A stretch of 16,762 nt of DNA from Candidatus Coatesiibacteriota bacterium (lineage in GTDB: Bacteria > B130-G9), in NCBI GenBank assembly GCA_016929465.1, contig JAFGIT010000058.1, positions 1 to 16,762 on the forward strand, read 5' to 3'. Below the pieces are notes generated by a model. The model ran no database searches. It was not told the DNA's origin and saw only the letters and a program-made list of their open reading frames with translations. The position numbers and the translations under genes are program-made. The stretch's first letter is position 1. Each line of letters begins with the position of its first letter. This document shows, in pieces, positions 1 to 7,253 of the stretch.

Positions 1-217
1 GAACCAGCTCGACCTCTCAAAAACCGTCAATCTGATTATTGGGGGCGGGTGGGTGTGACTCAGAATTGCAGGTAATCTCGTGCCAGTGTTGATTTCAGCA
101 AATTGGCATCTGATTGATTTGCTTTGCTCAGTCAATGCCCCATAGGGGCGTCATGTTAATAGCCTCTGGCGCCGGCCGCAGGCCAAACCTACGGATTCGA
201 GGACACCAAAACGAAGC

Positions 218-263
218 CTTCCCCCTTCCCGTCAATCGCGGCGCGATTGACGGGAAGGGGAAG
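218..263 (-). terminator. 22-bp inverted repeat, probable ispH terminator
   Basis: The two arms pair over 22 bp with a single bulged C on the plus-strand left side (five C's opposite four G's). The core GTCAATCGCG / CGCGATTGAC is separated by one base, so a real RNA loop would open a few of the inner pairs. It begins 11 bp beyond the ispH stop codon. Read on the minus strand, a weak T tract (four T's) follows about 6 nt after the stem; no T tract follows on the plus strand. That favours termination of the ispH transcript. The weak T run means it could instead be an extragenic palindromic element or an mRNA-stabilising hairpin. Confidence 0.5.
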
Positions 264-274
264 CAATTGGACTC

Positions 275-1186
275 CTAATCCATAATTCGCACAATCGATA
301 GAGATATTTCCCTGAGTCTTTTCACCACCGCGGAGGTTATCCAGACCGGCGTTGAGGCTCCGACAGTGACGCCTACGTTCCTTTTACCCTCAAACCACTG
401 GTCTTCCAGTTCCTCGGGCCTCTCTATATGATAAGTATCGGTCCCATGCTGCCTTGCCGCTGCAGCCAACTGCTTGGTATTTGCGCTGTGTTTGCCGCCC
501 ACGACGACCACGACATCGCACATCTCGGCCAGTTTAAGCGTATTTGAGCGTCTCGACAGGGCCGAATCACATACTGTATTGAAGACGCGGACCTCCTTCG
601 CCTGGGCTACCACGGACGCCACTACTCGGGAGAAGATGTGTATTCGCTCAGTGGTCTGTGAGATGACGCCGATGCGGCTCGTTCCATCCGGTAGATTTAC
701 ATCGGACTCGCTCCCGACGATCTGCGCATCATGACCGGAGAAACCGAGAAGAGCCTTCACCTCCGGGTGATCAGCATTTCCGACGATGAGTATGTGATAG
801 CCCTCTCTTCTGAGTAAGGCGGCATAGTCCTGGGCCTTCTTAACGAATGGACAGGTCCCGTCGATGATTCTGATCCCCCTGCGGTTTGCCTCTTCGAGCA
901 CATCCGGCGGGAGGCCGTGCGAGCGCGCGATTACCGCGCTGTCATCAACTTCATCGAGATTTCGGGCAACCAGAATTCCCTCTTTCGCAAGTGCATCCAC
1001 AACGTCCGTGTTGTGAATTATCGGGCCGAGTGAATAGACCTTGCCGAGACGAGCTGCGGCGTCCTGAGCCAGTTTAACGGCTCTCTCAACCCCAAAACAA
1101 AACCCGGTATTCTCCGCGCACCAAATATCGAACCGTCCCCCTTCGACGATGGTCACTTGAATTGCGGGCGGCGTTAATTCAGACAT
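275..1186 (-). CDS. ispH: 4-hydroxy-3-methylbut-2-enyl diphosphate reductase (IspH/LytB)
   Basis: IspH is an iron-sulfur enzyme that reduces HMBPP to isopentenyl and dimethylallyl diphosphate, the last step of the MEP isoprenoid pathway, in the cytoplasm. The 303-residue product has the three cluster-ligating cysteines in their usual contexts: Cys30 in AENTGFCFGVERA, Cys112 in DGTCPFVKKAQ and Cys206 in NTVCDSALSRR. It also has the substrate-binding histidines His58 (GPIIHNTDVV), His90 (RSHGLPP) and His140, with Glu142 (ADHPEV) matching the catalytic glutamate, and the closing GASTPVW motif at 276-282. The start at 1186 is supported by GAGAGG six bases upstream. It gives about 18 more N-terminal residues than the usual IspH, whose N-terminus lies just before the AEN motif, so a later start is possible. 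It lies 31 bp after plsC on the same strand, probably co-transcribed; the cmk-plsC-ispH order is known in other bacteria. Confidence 0.97.
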   Translation of the reverse strand: MSELTPPAIQVTIVEGGRFDIWCAENTGFCFGVERAVKLAQDAAARLGKVYSLGPIIHNTDVVDALAKEGILVARNLDEVDDSAVIARSHGLPPDVLEEANRRGIRIIDGTCPFVKKAQDYAALLRREGYHILIVGNADHPEVKALLGFSGHDAQIVGSESDVNLPDGTSRIGVISQTTERIHIFSRVVASVVAQAKEVRVFNTVCDSALSRRSNTLKLAEMCDVVVVVGGKHSANTKQLAAAARQHGTDTYHIERPEELEDQWFEGKRNVGVTVGASTPVWITSAVVKRLREISLSIVRIMD

Positions 1187-1217
1187 CTTCGGCCTCTCGA
1201 CGATCGCCTTCCATATC

Positions 1218-1910
1218 TCATCCGGTCCTCTTCAGAAGGTCATCCCTGAGTGACTTAATGCTGCTCATAACATCTTCTGCGAATTGCGCATGCACCTGCG
1301 TTCTCGTTTCGTCCCTCCCCGGCTTTGGAACCTGCATCGGCCTTCCGACGCAGACGTAAAGCTTATGCGGCCTTATAAGAAGCGACCCGCGAGGAAGAAT
1401 CCGCGAGCTATTGTGGATATAGGTGGGTATGACCGGAGCGCCGCTCTTTTCAGAGAGCAGCGCTATCCCTGGCCTGGCAGGCAGGAATTCATCGCTCTTG
1501 CTTCGAGTTCCCTCGGGAAATAGGAGGAGCGATTTCTCCTCGGCGAGGATCGCCATCGCGCTTCTCAACATATCCCGATCGACACCTGAGCGATGAACCG
1601 GGAAGGCATGAACGCTCCGAATGAGCCATCCAAAAAGGCGGTTGCGAAATAACTCCGCCTTTGCCACGAAAAAGAGCGGACGTGGAATCATGAATCCGAG
1701 CAGTGGAGGGTCCGCATAGCTGCGATGGTTAGAGGCGAATATAGCTCGGCCTTTTTCGGGCACGTTCTCCCGGCCGATAAGCTCCGCCCTCAGCAGGAGC
1801 TTCGATAGCGCCCAACCGATGAATTGAGCCGTCCCGTATAAATACCGGCTGAAAAGGCCCTCGACTGACCGATTACTCCTCATCTTCTCAATCATTATTC
1901 CCAATACCAT
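1218..1910 (-). CDS. plsC: 1-acyl-sn-glycerol-3-phosphate acyltransferase (PlsC family)
   Basis: The product transfers an acyl chain to lysophosphatidate to make phosphatidate, the phospholipid precursor, at the cytoplasmic membrane. The 230 residues carry the acyltransferase blocks in order: the catalytic NHRSYAD (NHx4D) at 61-67, the block II/III-like AFPVHRSG at 102-109, FPEGTRS at 131-137 and APVIPTYI at 158-165. Length is typical for PlsC, and a hydrophobic stretch near residues 27-40 precedes the catalytic block. The start is uncertain. No good ribosome site precedes the ATG at 1910. The in-frame ATG at 1895 is preceded by GGGA, and another lies at 1883, so the true protein may be 5-9 residues shorter. 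plsC is divergent from the ABC transporter genes and leads into ispH. The family includes acyltransferases with other lysolipid substrates, so substrate is assigned by family only. Confidence 0.92.
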   Translation of the reverse strand: MVLGIMIEKMRSNRSVEGLFSRYLYGTAQFIGWALSKLLLRAELIGRENVPEKGRAIFASNHRSYADPPLLGFMIPRPLFFVAKAELFRNRLFGWLIRSVHAFPVHRSGVDRDMLRSAMAILAEEKSLLLFPEGTRSKSDEFLPARPGIALLSEKSGAPVIPTYIHNSSRILPRGSLLIRPHKLYVCVGRPMQVPKPGRDETRTQVHAQFAEDVMSSIKSLRDDLLKRTG

Positions 1911-2144
1911 AGCAGTTTCGTCGCAAACAGATAGAACGCTCTTAAGAGAAAACTTCGAACCAGAGTCGGATCGATTAGACTATTCTTGAGCGAGGCGTTC
2001 AAGCACCGAGATCCATGAACCGAGATTATCGTCAGTTTCCTATGTCAGCTGTTATCAATTTATACTGCTATCTTTACAAGGCAAGGGCGTCTCTATTAGG
2101 ATGGCCTGTGGCCAATTCACCCTTGGTCATCAGAAGAAAAGAAG
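1911..2144. other. Divergent intergenic region between plsC and the ABC operon
   Basis: These 234 bp must hold the promoters for both plsC (leftward) and the ABC transporter operon (rightward). On the plus strand TATACT at 2061-2066 is a fair -10 hexamer, but no good -35 lies 16-18 bp upstream of it. A small hairpin, TGGCC-TGT-GGCCA, sits at 2102-2114 in the expected leader of the first ABC gene, about 30 bp before its start. I see no tRNA, riboswitch or convincing small gene here. Confidence 0.35.
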
Positions 2145-3941
2145 ATGGACAAGCAGCCTCAAGAAAAGAGTAAGAGCTCGAAGCTGGAGAAGCGAGCATC
2201 GCTTCGGGCGATCTTCTCCTATTTCTGGCTTTATAAACGCTATACATTATGGGGCATTCTTGTTCTTCTCATAGTCGATGCGGTGCAGCTCTTCATCCCT
2301 CTTATCGTGAGGAGTCTGATCGACCGGATGACCTCGGGAACCGTCACCCTAGGCGACATCCCACTCTATGCAGCCCTGGTATTCGGAATAGGCCTGATAA
2401 TGGCCGCATGCAGGTTCCTGTGGTTTATCCTCCTGTTGGTGACGTCCGAGCGAATCTCGGAGCGAATTCGGGGCCGCTTCTTCAGCCACCTCCTCACGCT
2501 CTCGCAGCGATTTTTCCAGCACAGCAAGACCGGCGATCTGATGGCGAGGGTCTCGAACGATACCGAAAATGTCAGACTGGCGTGCGGGATGGGGATTATC
2601 ACGATGGTGGATGGCCTCTTATTCGCTGCGGCCGCAATCGGGATGATGGTCTTCATCAACCTGGAGTTGACCCTGTATGCGCTAATCCCGCTGCCTATCC
2701 TGACGGTCGTGGTAATCAAATTCGGACGAATGGTCCACTCCCGATTCGAGGCCGTCCAGGCTCGTATATCGGAGATAACCGAGAAAGTGAGGGATTCCTT
2801 TTCGGGGATAAGGGTCGTAAAGGCTTTCTGCCAGGAAACCGGCGAGCTCGAACACGTGAAGAAGGTCAGCTGGGAATACGTCAAAGACAACATGCATTTA
2901 ATCAAAGTGTGGGGGGCTTTCATCCCGCTTATAGGCCTTTTAGCGGGGTCATCGATGGCCATAGTCTTCCTCAAGGGAGGGTCGGACGTAATACTGGGTC
3001 GAATGAGCGTCGGCGACCTCACCGCGGTTACAAGCTATCTGGAGACCCTCACCTGGCCAATGATAGCTCTCGGATGGCTTATAAATCTGCTCGAAAGAGG
3101 CGCCGCCTCGATGTCACGCATCAACCGTGTGATGAACGAGGAGCCCGAGATAGTCGATGCTCCCGACGCGATGGAGCTGAAGTCGTCCTCTGCGAAGATA
3201 GAATTCCGGCATCTGACCTTCTCGTATGAAGATGGGCTTGCGCCATCGCTGTCAGATATCAGCTTCGAAGTCGCCCCCGGAAGGACACTTGCGATCGTTG
3301 GCCGGACCGGCTCCGGAAAGAGCACAATCGCCCGCCTGCTTCTGCGCGAATTCGATCCCCCTCCTGGCACTTTGTTCATCGATGGCAAGGATGTGCGAGA
3401 GGTGAAGAAGCAAGACCTCAGGAACCTCTTCGGATTCGTCCCGCAGGATTCATTCCTTTTTTCGGAGAGCATTGCCGAGAACATCGCCTTTGGACAGGAG
3501 AACATGGAGAGGTCAGCGATCGAGGAATTTGCCCGTAAGTCGGCGATCAACAAGGACATCGAGGACTTCCCCGATGGGTACGATACGATAGTCGGTGAAA
3601 GGGGCGTGATGCTCTCGGGGGGACAAAAGCAGCGAGTTGCGATTGCTCGTGCGCTCGTCAAGAACCCGCCTATTCTGCTCCTCGACGATTGTCTTTCCGC
3701 TGTCGATACTGAAACGGAGAGCCAGATACTGGGCAATCTCAGTGAGTCAATTCGTGGGATTACGACGATAATCGTCTCCCACCGGCTTTCGGCGGTCCAG
3801 CTTGCCGATGAGATAATCGTGCTGGACGAGGGCAGAGTGATGCAGCGGGGAACACATTCTGAGCTCCTCAGAGAGGGTGGCATCTACGCCGCGCTCTTCG
3901 CAAAGCAGCAGATCGAGGAGAGGCTGGACAGGAATGCTTGA
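2145..3941 (+). CDS. ABC exporter half-transporter with degenerate Walker B (MdlA/heterodimer type)
   Basis: This is a fused membrane-plus-ATPase subunit of an ABC-B type exporter, 598 residues. Six membrane segments fall between about residues 35 and 320, roughly 33-56, 75-100, 150-172, 174-192, 255-277 and 300-316. The nucleotide-binding domain follows: Walker A GRTGSGKST at 386-394, Q-loop Gln434, signature LSGGQ at 490-494, Walker B LLLDD at 511-515 and switch His546. The residue after the Walker B aspartate, normally the catalytic glutamate, is Asp515 (LLLDDCLSAVD). That is characteristic of the non-canonical subunit in heterodimeric exporters such as TM287/288, LmrCD and BmrCD. The start is preceded by a purine-rich AGAAGAAAAGAAG rather than a clear ribosome site. 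The next ABC gene lies 129 bp downstream, and a short frame fills that gap. Substrate (drug, lipid or peptide) cannot be told from sequence. Confidence 0.93.
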   Translation: MDKQPQEKSKSSKLEKRASLRAIFSYFWLYKRYTLWGILVLLIVDAVQLFIPLIVRSLIDRMTSGTVTLGDIPLYAALVFGIGLIMAACRFLWFILLLVTSERISERIRGRFFSHLLTLSQRFFQHSKTGDLMARVSNDTENVRLACGMGIITMVDGLLFAAAAIGMMVFINLELTLYALIPLPILTVVVIKFGRMVHSRFEAVQARISEITEKVRDSFSGIRVVKAFCQETGELEHVKKVSWEYVKDNMHLIKVWGAFIPLIGLLAGSSMAIVFLKGGSDVILGRMSVGDLTAVTSYLETLTWPMIALGWLINLLERGAASMSRINRVMNEEPEIVDAPDAMELKSSSAKIEFRHLTFSYEDGLAPSLSDISFEVAPGRTLAIVGRTGSGKSTIARLLLREFDPPPGTLFIDGKDVREVKKQDLRNLFGFVPQDSFLFSESIAENIAFGQENMERSAIEEFARKSAINKDIEDFPDGYDTIVGERGVMLSGGQKQRVAIARALVKNPPILLLDDCLSAVDTETESQILGNLSESIRGITTIIVSHRLSAVQLADEIIVLDEGRVMQRGTHSELLREGGIYAALFAKQQIEERLDRNA

Positions 3942-4074
3942 ACCAGTGGCCCCCGCGCAAGACATCATCGCCCAGGGAATGCAGCTCGATGAGATGACAC
4001 AAGGCCGATCCTATCCGGCGATGATATTCACAGGGCTTTCACAATCTGAGAATTATCTACAGGACGAAGTGTGA
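3934..4074 (+). CDS. Candidate 46-residue ORF bridging the two ABC exporter genes
   Basis: A short frame starts with the ATG inside the last codons of the upstream ABC gene (ATGCTTGA, 8-bp overlap). It ends with a TGA that overlaps the GTG start of the downstream ABC gene (GTGA, positions 4071-4074). It exactly fills the otherwise empty 129-bp gap. GAGGAGAGG at 3915-3923 could serve as ribosome site, though its spacing of about 10 is long. The predicted peptide begins MLEPVAPAQDIIAQGMQLDE; it is mildly acidic, with no membrane segment or motif I recognise. It could be a small protein of the exporter complex, a translated spacer that couples translation of the two subunits, or chance. The overlaps at both ends are the only positive evidence. 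Confidence 0.4.
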   Translation: MLEPVAPAQDIIAQGMQLDEMTQGRSYPAMIFTGLSQSENYLQDEV

Positions 4075-6191
4075 ACGACGACTATTTCCCAGAAGACGCC
4101 CTGGACCGGCCGTACGACTGGCGGCTGATGAAGCGATTGCTCGCCTTCTCCAAGCCATATTGGCCGATCATTACGCTGTGCGCAGTACTCGTCATAATAA
4201 GCGCGGGATTCGACGTGTCCCTTCCCTATCTCACCAGGATTGCAATCGACCGTTATGTCGCAGTTGCAAGCAAAATGGTAACACTCGAGAACGAGTCTCT
4301 TCGCGAGCACTTCCAGACACAATACGGCGACCTGATTACTCCGGTCTCCAAGACTGAGTTCTTGATAGACGCCACCGAGACCCAGAAGCTCTTTTCAGAG
4401 GATCTGAAGCTCCTGAGAGACGACGGCCTCATCAGCGACGAGAGGATCTATGTTGTTCTGAGCCAGAACTACTCCGCGGAAGACTGGGACGCGGCGGCCG
4501 AAGTATGCCGCAAGAACAGCTTCACTGAGTTCGATGGTGGTTTCTACATAGCTGCAGAAGACCTGACCAAGATGCCACTTGCGGATTTGCTGACGCTGCG
4601 CAAAAGGGACCTGATAGGCCTCAAGACGTTGGCGATGATCTACCTCGCCATATTAGTTCTGAACTTCTTAATCTCCTATGGGCACGTATATCTCATGCAG
4701 TGGGCCAGCCAGAGGACTCTCTATGATCTGCGAGTATCCCTCTTCGATCACATGCAGAGATTGCCACTGTCCTTCTTCGACAAGTCACCGGTGGGAAGAC
4801 TGGTGACCAGGACTACCAATGACTTCTCCAATTTGCAGGAGATGTTCGGCGCGATCATCATCACAATAATAAAGGACGTTCTGATGGTTCTCTCGATCGC
4901 GGGGATCATGCTCTATATGAGCGTGAAATTCGCGCTTATCTCCTTCGTGGTCCTGCCGTTCGTGGTATATGTGTCCATCATCTTCCGCAGGAAGGCGCGT
5001 GGCGCATTCCGCAAGATACGCGTCAAGATTGCGAAAATGAACGCCTTGTTCGCCGAGTTCATATCCGGCATGGGCGTGATAAGAGCCTTTTGTCAGGAGG
5101 GGCGAATCAACAAGAAATTCCAGGACATTAACCACGAGGTCTTCGCCTGGCGACAGAGGCAGATAACGATCCTGGCCATTTTTCGCCCCACCGTCTGGAT
5201 CCTGAACAGCCTGGGAACGGGAATTATCATCTGGTATGGTGGCGGTAAAGTTATCCAGAATGAGGTCACGCTGGGGATATTCGTCGCATTCATCGCATAT
5301 ATGCGGATGTTCTTCATGCCGATCCACGACCTGACCGAGAAATTCAATACTATACAGGCCGCAATGGCTTCCTCCGAGCGTATATTCCAGCTGATCGACA
5401 GGGAACCCGAGCCTGTTGTCCAGGATCTCCCCGAAAAGGGAACCCCGGAAGATGCGAGAGTCGAATTTCGAGACGTGTGGTTCGCCTACAAAGGGGACAA
5501 TTGGGTACTGAAAGACGTATCCTTTGCGGTAAAGCCCGGGGAGACGGTCGCTATCGTGGGAGCAACCGGCGCCGGCAAGACGACCATGACCAGCCTTCTC
5601 TCGCGCCTGTATCCGATTCAGAAAGGCAAGATACTCATTGATGACACCGACATTGCTCGTCTATCACTCAGTAATCTCAGGAAGATGATCGGCGTGGTTC
5701 AGCAGGATGTGTTCCTGTTCTCGACCACGATCGGCCACAATGTCACCCTCAATGATGAGTCGATAGATGAGGCGGCGGTGAAGGACGCCATCAAGATCGC
5801 GAGGGCGGAGAAGCTCGTCTCCCGGCTTCCGAAGGGACTCGATGAGCCTGTCGTCGAACGCGGTGCAACGCTCTCTTCCGGCGAGAAGCAGTTGATCGCC
5901 TTCGCGAGGGTGCTCGCTTACAATCCCAAGATACTCGTCTTGGACGAGGCCACTTCGAACATCGATCCGGAGACCGAGTCGCTGATTCAGGAGGCACTCA
6001 TCAATCTCACCAGGGGCCGAACCTGTCTGATAGTCGCGCACCGGTTGAGCACAATCGAGCATGCAGACCGGATACTCGTCCTGCACAAGGGCCGCTTGCG
6101 CGAGGTTGGCACGCATTACGAGCTGCTGGAGAAGCGCGGGATATACTACGATCTCTATCGACTGCAGTATGCGGAGCGGAATCGCGCGTGA
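4071..6191 (+). CDS. ABC exporter half-transporter with large extracytoplasmic loop-1 insertion
   Basis: This is the second fused membrane/ATPase exporter subunit, 706 residues. It is longer than the usual 570-620 because TM1 (about 31-55) and TM2 (about 184-206) are separated by some 120 hydrophilic, charged residues (62-182) that should face outside the cytoplasm. BmrD, the canonical half of Bacillus BmrCD, also has an extracytoplasmic domain in this loop. The ATPase domain has Walker A GATGAGKTT at 497-505, Q-loop Gln544/Gln545, a degenerate signature LSSGE at 601-605, intact Walker B and catalytic Glu in ILVLDEATSNID (Asp625, Glu626), and switch His657. The canonical Glu with a poor signature complements the preceding subunit and supports a heterodimer. 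The GTG start at 4071 is preceded by AGGA at 4061-4064 (spacing 6) and overlaps the stop of the bridging frame. It ends 61 bp from the convergent response-regulator gene, with no convincing terminator between them. Confidence 0.93.
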   Translation: MNDDYFPEDALDRPYDWRLMKRLLAFSKPYWPIITLCAVLVIISAGFDVSLPYLTRIAIDRYVAVASKMVTLENESLREHFQTQYGDLITPVSKTEFLIDATETQKLFSEDLKLLRDDGLISDERIYVVLSQNYSAEDWDAAAEVCRKNSFTEFDGGFYIAAEDLTKMPLADLLTLRKRDLIGLKTLAMIYLAILVLNFLISYGHVYLMQWASQRTLYDLRVSLFDHMQRLPLSFFDKSPVGRLVTRTTNDFSNLQEMFGAIIITIIKDVLMVLSIAGIMLYMSVKFALISFVVLPFVVYVSIIFRRKARGAFRKIRVKIAKMNALFAEFISGMGVIRAFCQEGRINKKFQDINHEVFAWRQRQITILAIFRPTVWILNSLGTGIIIWYGGGKVIQNEVTLGIFVAFIAYMRMFFMPIHDLTEKFNTIQAAMASSERIFQLIDREPEPVVQDLPEKGTPEDARVEFRDVWFAYKGDNWVLKDVSFAVKPGETVAIVGATGAGKTTMTSLLSRLYPIQKGKILIDDTDIARLSLSNLRKMIGVVQQDVFLFSTTIGHNVTLNDESIDEAAVKDAIKIARAEKLVSRLPKGLDEPVVERGATLSSGEKQLIAFARVLAYNPKILVLDEATSNIDPETESLIQEALINLTRGRTCLIVAHRLSTIEHADRILVLHKGRLREVGTHYELLEKRGIYYDLYRLQYAERNRA

Positions 6192-6252
6192 TCTGAGGTC
6201 GGGATTGACGAGAAAGGGCTGATTGTGGATTGCCCCGCCCGATCCGAAGGCC

Positions 6253-6849
6253 CTATTCACTCTCCGGATAGTATTTATCGAGACATTCCGGGCAAAGGCC
6301 ATGGCTGAACATGGCCTCGGAGTGCTCCGTAATGTAGCTCTCCACGCTGTGCCAGTAGTCTTTGTCATCCCTTATTCTCTTGCAATGCATGCAAATGGGA
6401 ATTAGTCCACTCAGCTGCTTGACGTCCGCGAGCGCCTTTTCGAGGCTCGCTATCTTCGAGGCGAGTGCCCTTTCGAGCTCGACAACTCGCTCTCCTACCT
6501 TGATGCGGCTTCTCAATTCGGCATGGTCGAAGGGCTTCTTGACGTAATCATCCGCACCTGCCTCGAGACCATTCACAATATCTTCCCGCAGCGATTTGGC
6601 AGTCAGGAGGATCACATAGATATATCCGGAGCCGGCAGACTCCATTTGCCGAATCCTGCGGCAGAGTTCGACACCATCCGTACCAGGCATCATCCAGTCG
6701 AGAATGGCGAAGTCCAGTCGCTCCCTTTGGATAGACTCCCAGGCATTATTTCCATTGGTCGTGACTATCACCTCATGGCCCCATTTGGCAAGAGTACGCT
6801 CGAGCACTATTCGAGAGGTTACATCATCCTCGGCTATCAGGATTCGCAT
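6253..6849 (-). CDS. Response regulator: receiver plus C-terminal Cys/His module
   Basis: Residues 1-118 form a receiver domain with acidic pocket Glu7/Asp8/Asp9, phospho-acceptor Asp51 (ILDWMMPGTDG), Thr83 and Lys105 (KKPF). A predicted coiled coil (about 121-146, heptad-like Leu/Val/Ala) leads to a compact tail at 148-198. The tail has two CxxC pairs (Cys153/156 and Cys186/189) and the elements CKRIRDD, DYWHSVESYI and FSHGLCPEC, ending YYPE. Similar tails recur on receivers and PAS/kinase proteins of many environmental bacteria; I know of no assigned function. The cysteine and histidine spacing suggests metal binding. There is no DNA-binding or GGDEF/HD output domain. It is the last gene of the four-gene sensor operon, and its start overlaps the end of the upstream receiver gene by 13 bp. 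It probably takes phosphoryl groups from the hybrid kinase's HPt domain. Confidence 0.92.
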   Translation of the reverse strand: MRILIAEDDVTSRIVLERTLAKWGHEVIVTTNGNNAWESIQRERLDFAILDWMMPGTDGVELCRRIRQMESAGSGYIYVILLTAKSLREDIVNGLEAGADDYVKKPFDHAELRSRIKVGERVVELERALASKIASLEKALADVKQLSGLIPICMHCKRIRDDKDYWHSVESYITEHSEAMFSHGLCPECLDKYYPESE

Positions 6850-7253
6850 TGTGGATTTACCTTCACCAAATCAAGCGCTTGAAGCTTCGAAAGCAGCCTT
6901 GCCTTATCGATCGGCTTTACAAGATAGGCCTGGCAATTGCCCCTCGCCGCGGCCTCTATTTGCTCGCGATCGCCAACCGCGGTAACGATGATGATCTTGA
7001 CTCGCTTGTTTTCGTCGAGGTTTGCCTCAGCCTCCAGTCTGCGCAGTTCTCTGAGCGATTCTTGGCCGCCAAGTCCAGGCATCAAAATATCGAGGCAGAT
7101 CAAATCATAGGGATGATCGCTCTTGAGGGCGCATTTGTACGCCTCAATCGCCTCCCATCCATTTACGGCAACGTCGCACTCGCTGTATTCAGCCAAAAGA
7201 CGACGCAGCAATAGCCTGCTCGTGAAGTTGTCTTCGACAATCAGTGTTCTCAT
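6837..7253 (-). CDS. Stand-alone receiver-domain response regulator
   Basis: The product is 138 residues, one receiver domain and nothing else (CheY-like layout). It has acidic pocket Glu7/Asp8 (LIVEDNFTSR), phospho-acceptor Asp55 (LICLDILMPG), Thr91 (IIIVTAVGD) and Lys113 (LVKPID). A short tail of about 15 residues follows, with no output domain, so it must act by binding a partner or as a phosphate carrier or sink in the relay. AGGTGG seven bases before the ATG is a plausible ribosome site. Its start overlaps the hybrid kinase stop by 4 bp (ATGA), and its end overlaps the next receiver gene by 13 bp, so translation of all three is probably coupled. Receivers of this type sit next to hybrid kinases in many environmental genomes. 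Confidence 0.93.
   Translation of the reverse strand: MRTLIVEDNFTSRLLLRRLLAEYSECDVAVNGWEAIEAYKCALKSDHPYDLICLDILMPGLGGQESLRELRRLEAEANLDENKRVKIIIVTAVGDREQIEAAARGNCQAYLVKPIDKARLLSKLQALDLVKVNPQCES

Noticed and set aside
2-58. Possible C-terminal end of a plus-strand gene entering at the left edge
   Set aside because: Only 18 codons are visible before a stop, and the other frames are similarly open; nothing supports it.
2101-2144. Hairpin and upstream ATG in the leader of the first ABC gene, considered as a riboswitch or leader peptide
   Set aside because: The hairpin has only 5 bp, there is no terminator or anti-terminator pair, and the ATG frame runs into the ABC gene out of phase without a ribosome site.
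3035-3883. 282-codon minus-strand frame
   Set aside because: Antisense to the ATPase domain of the first ABC subunit, which has all expected motifs; a shadow frame.
6192-6252. Possible bidirectional terminator between the convergent ABC and response-regulator genes
   Set aside because: Only short, widely spaced complementary stretches and no T tract on either strand.
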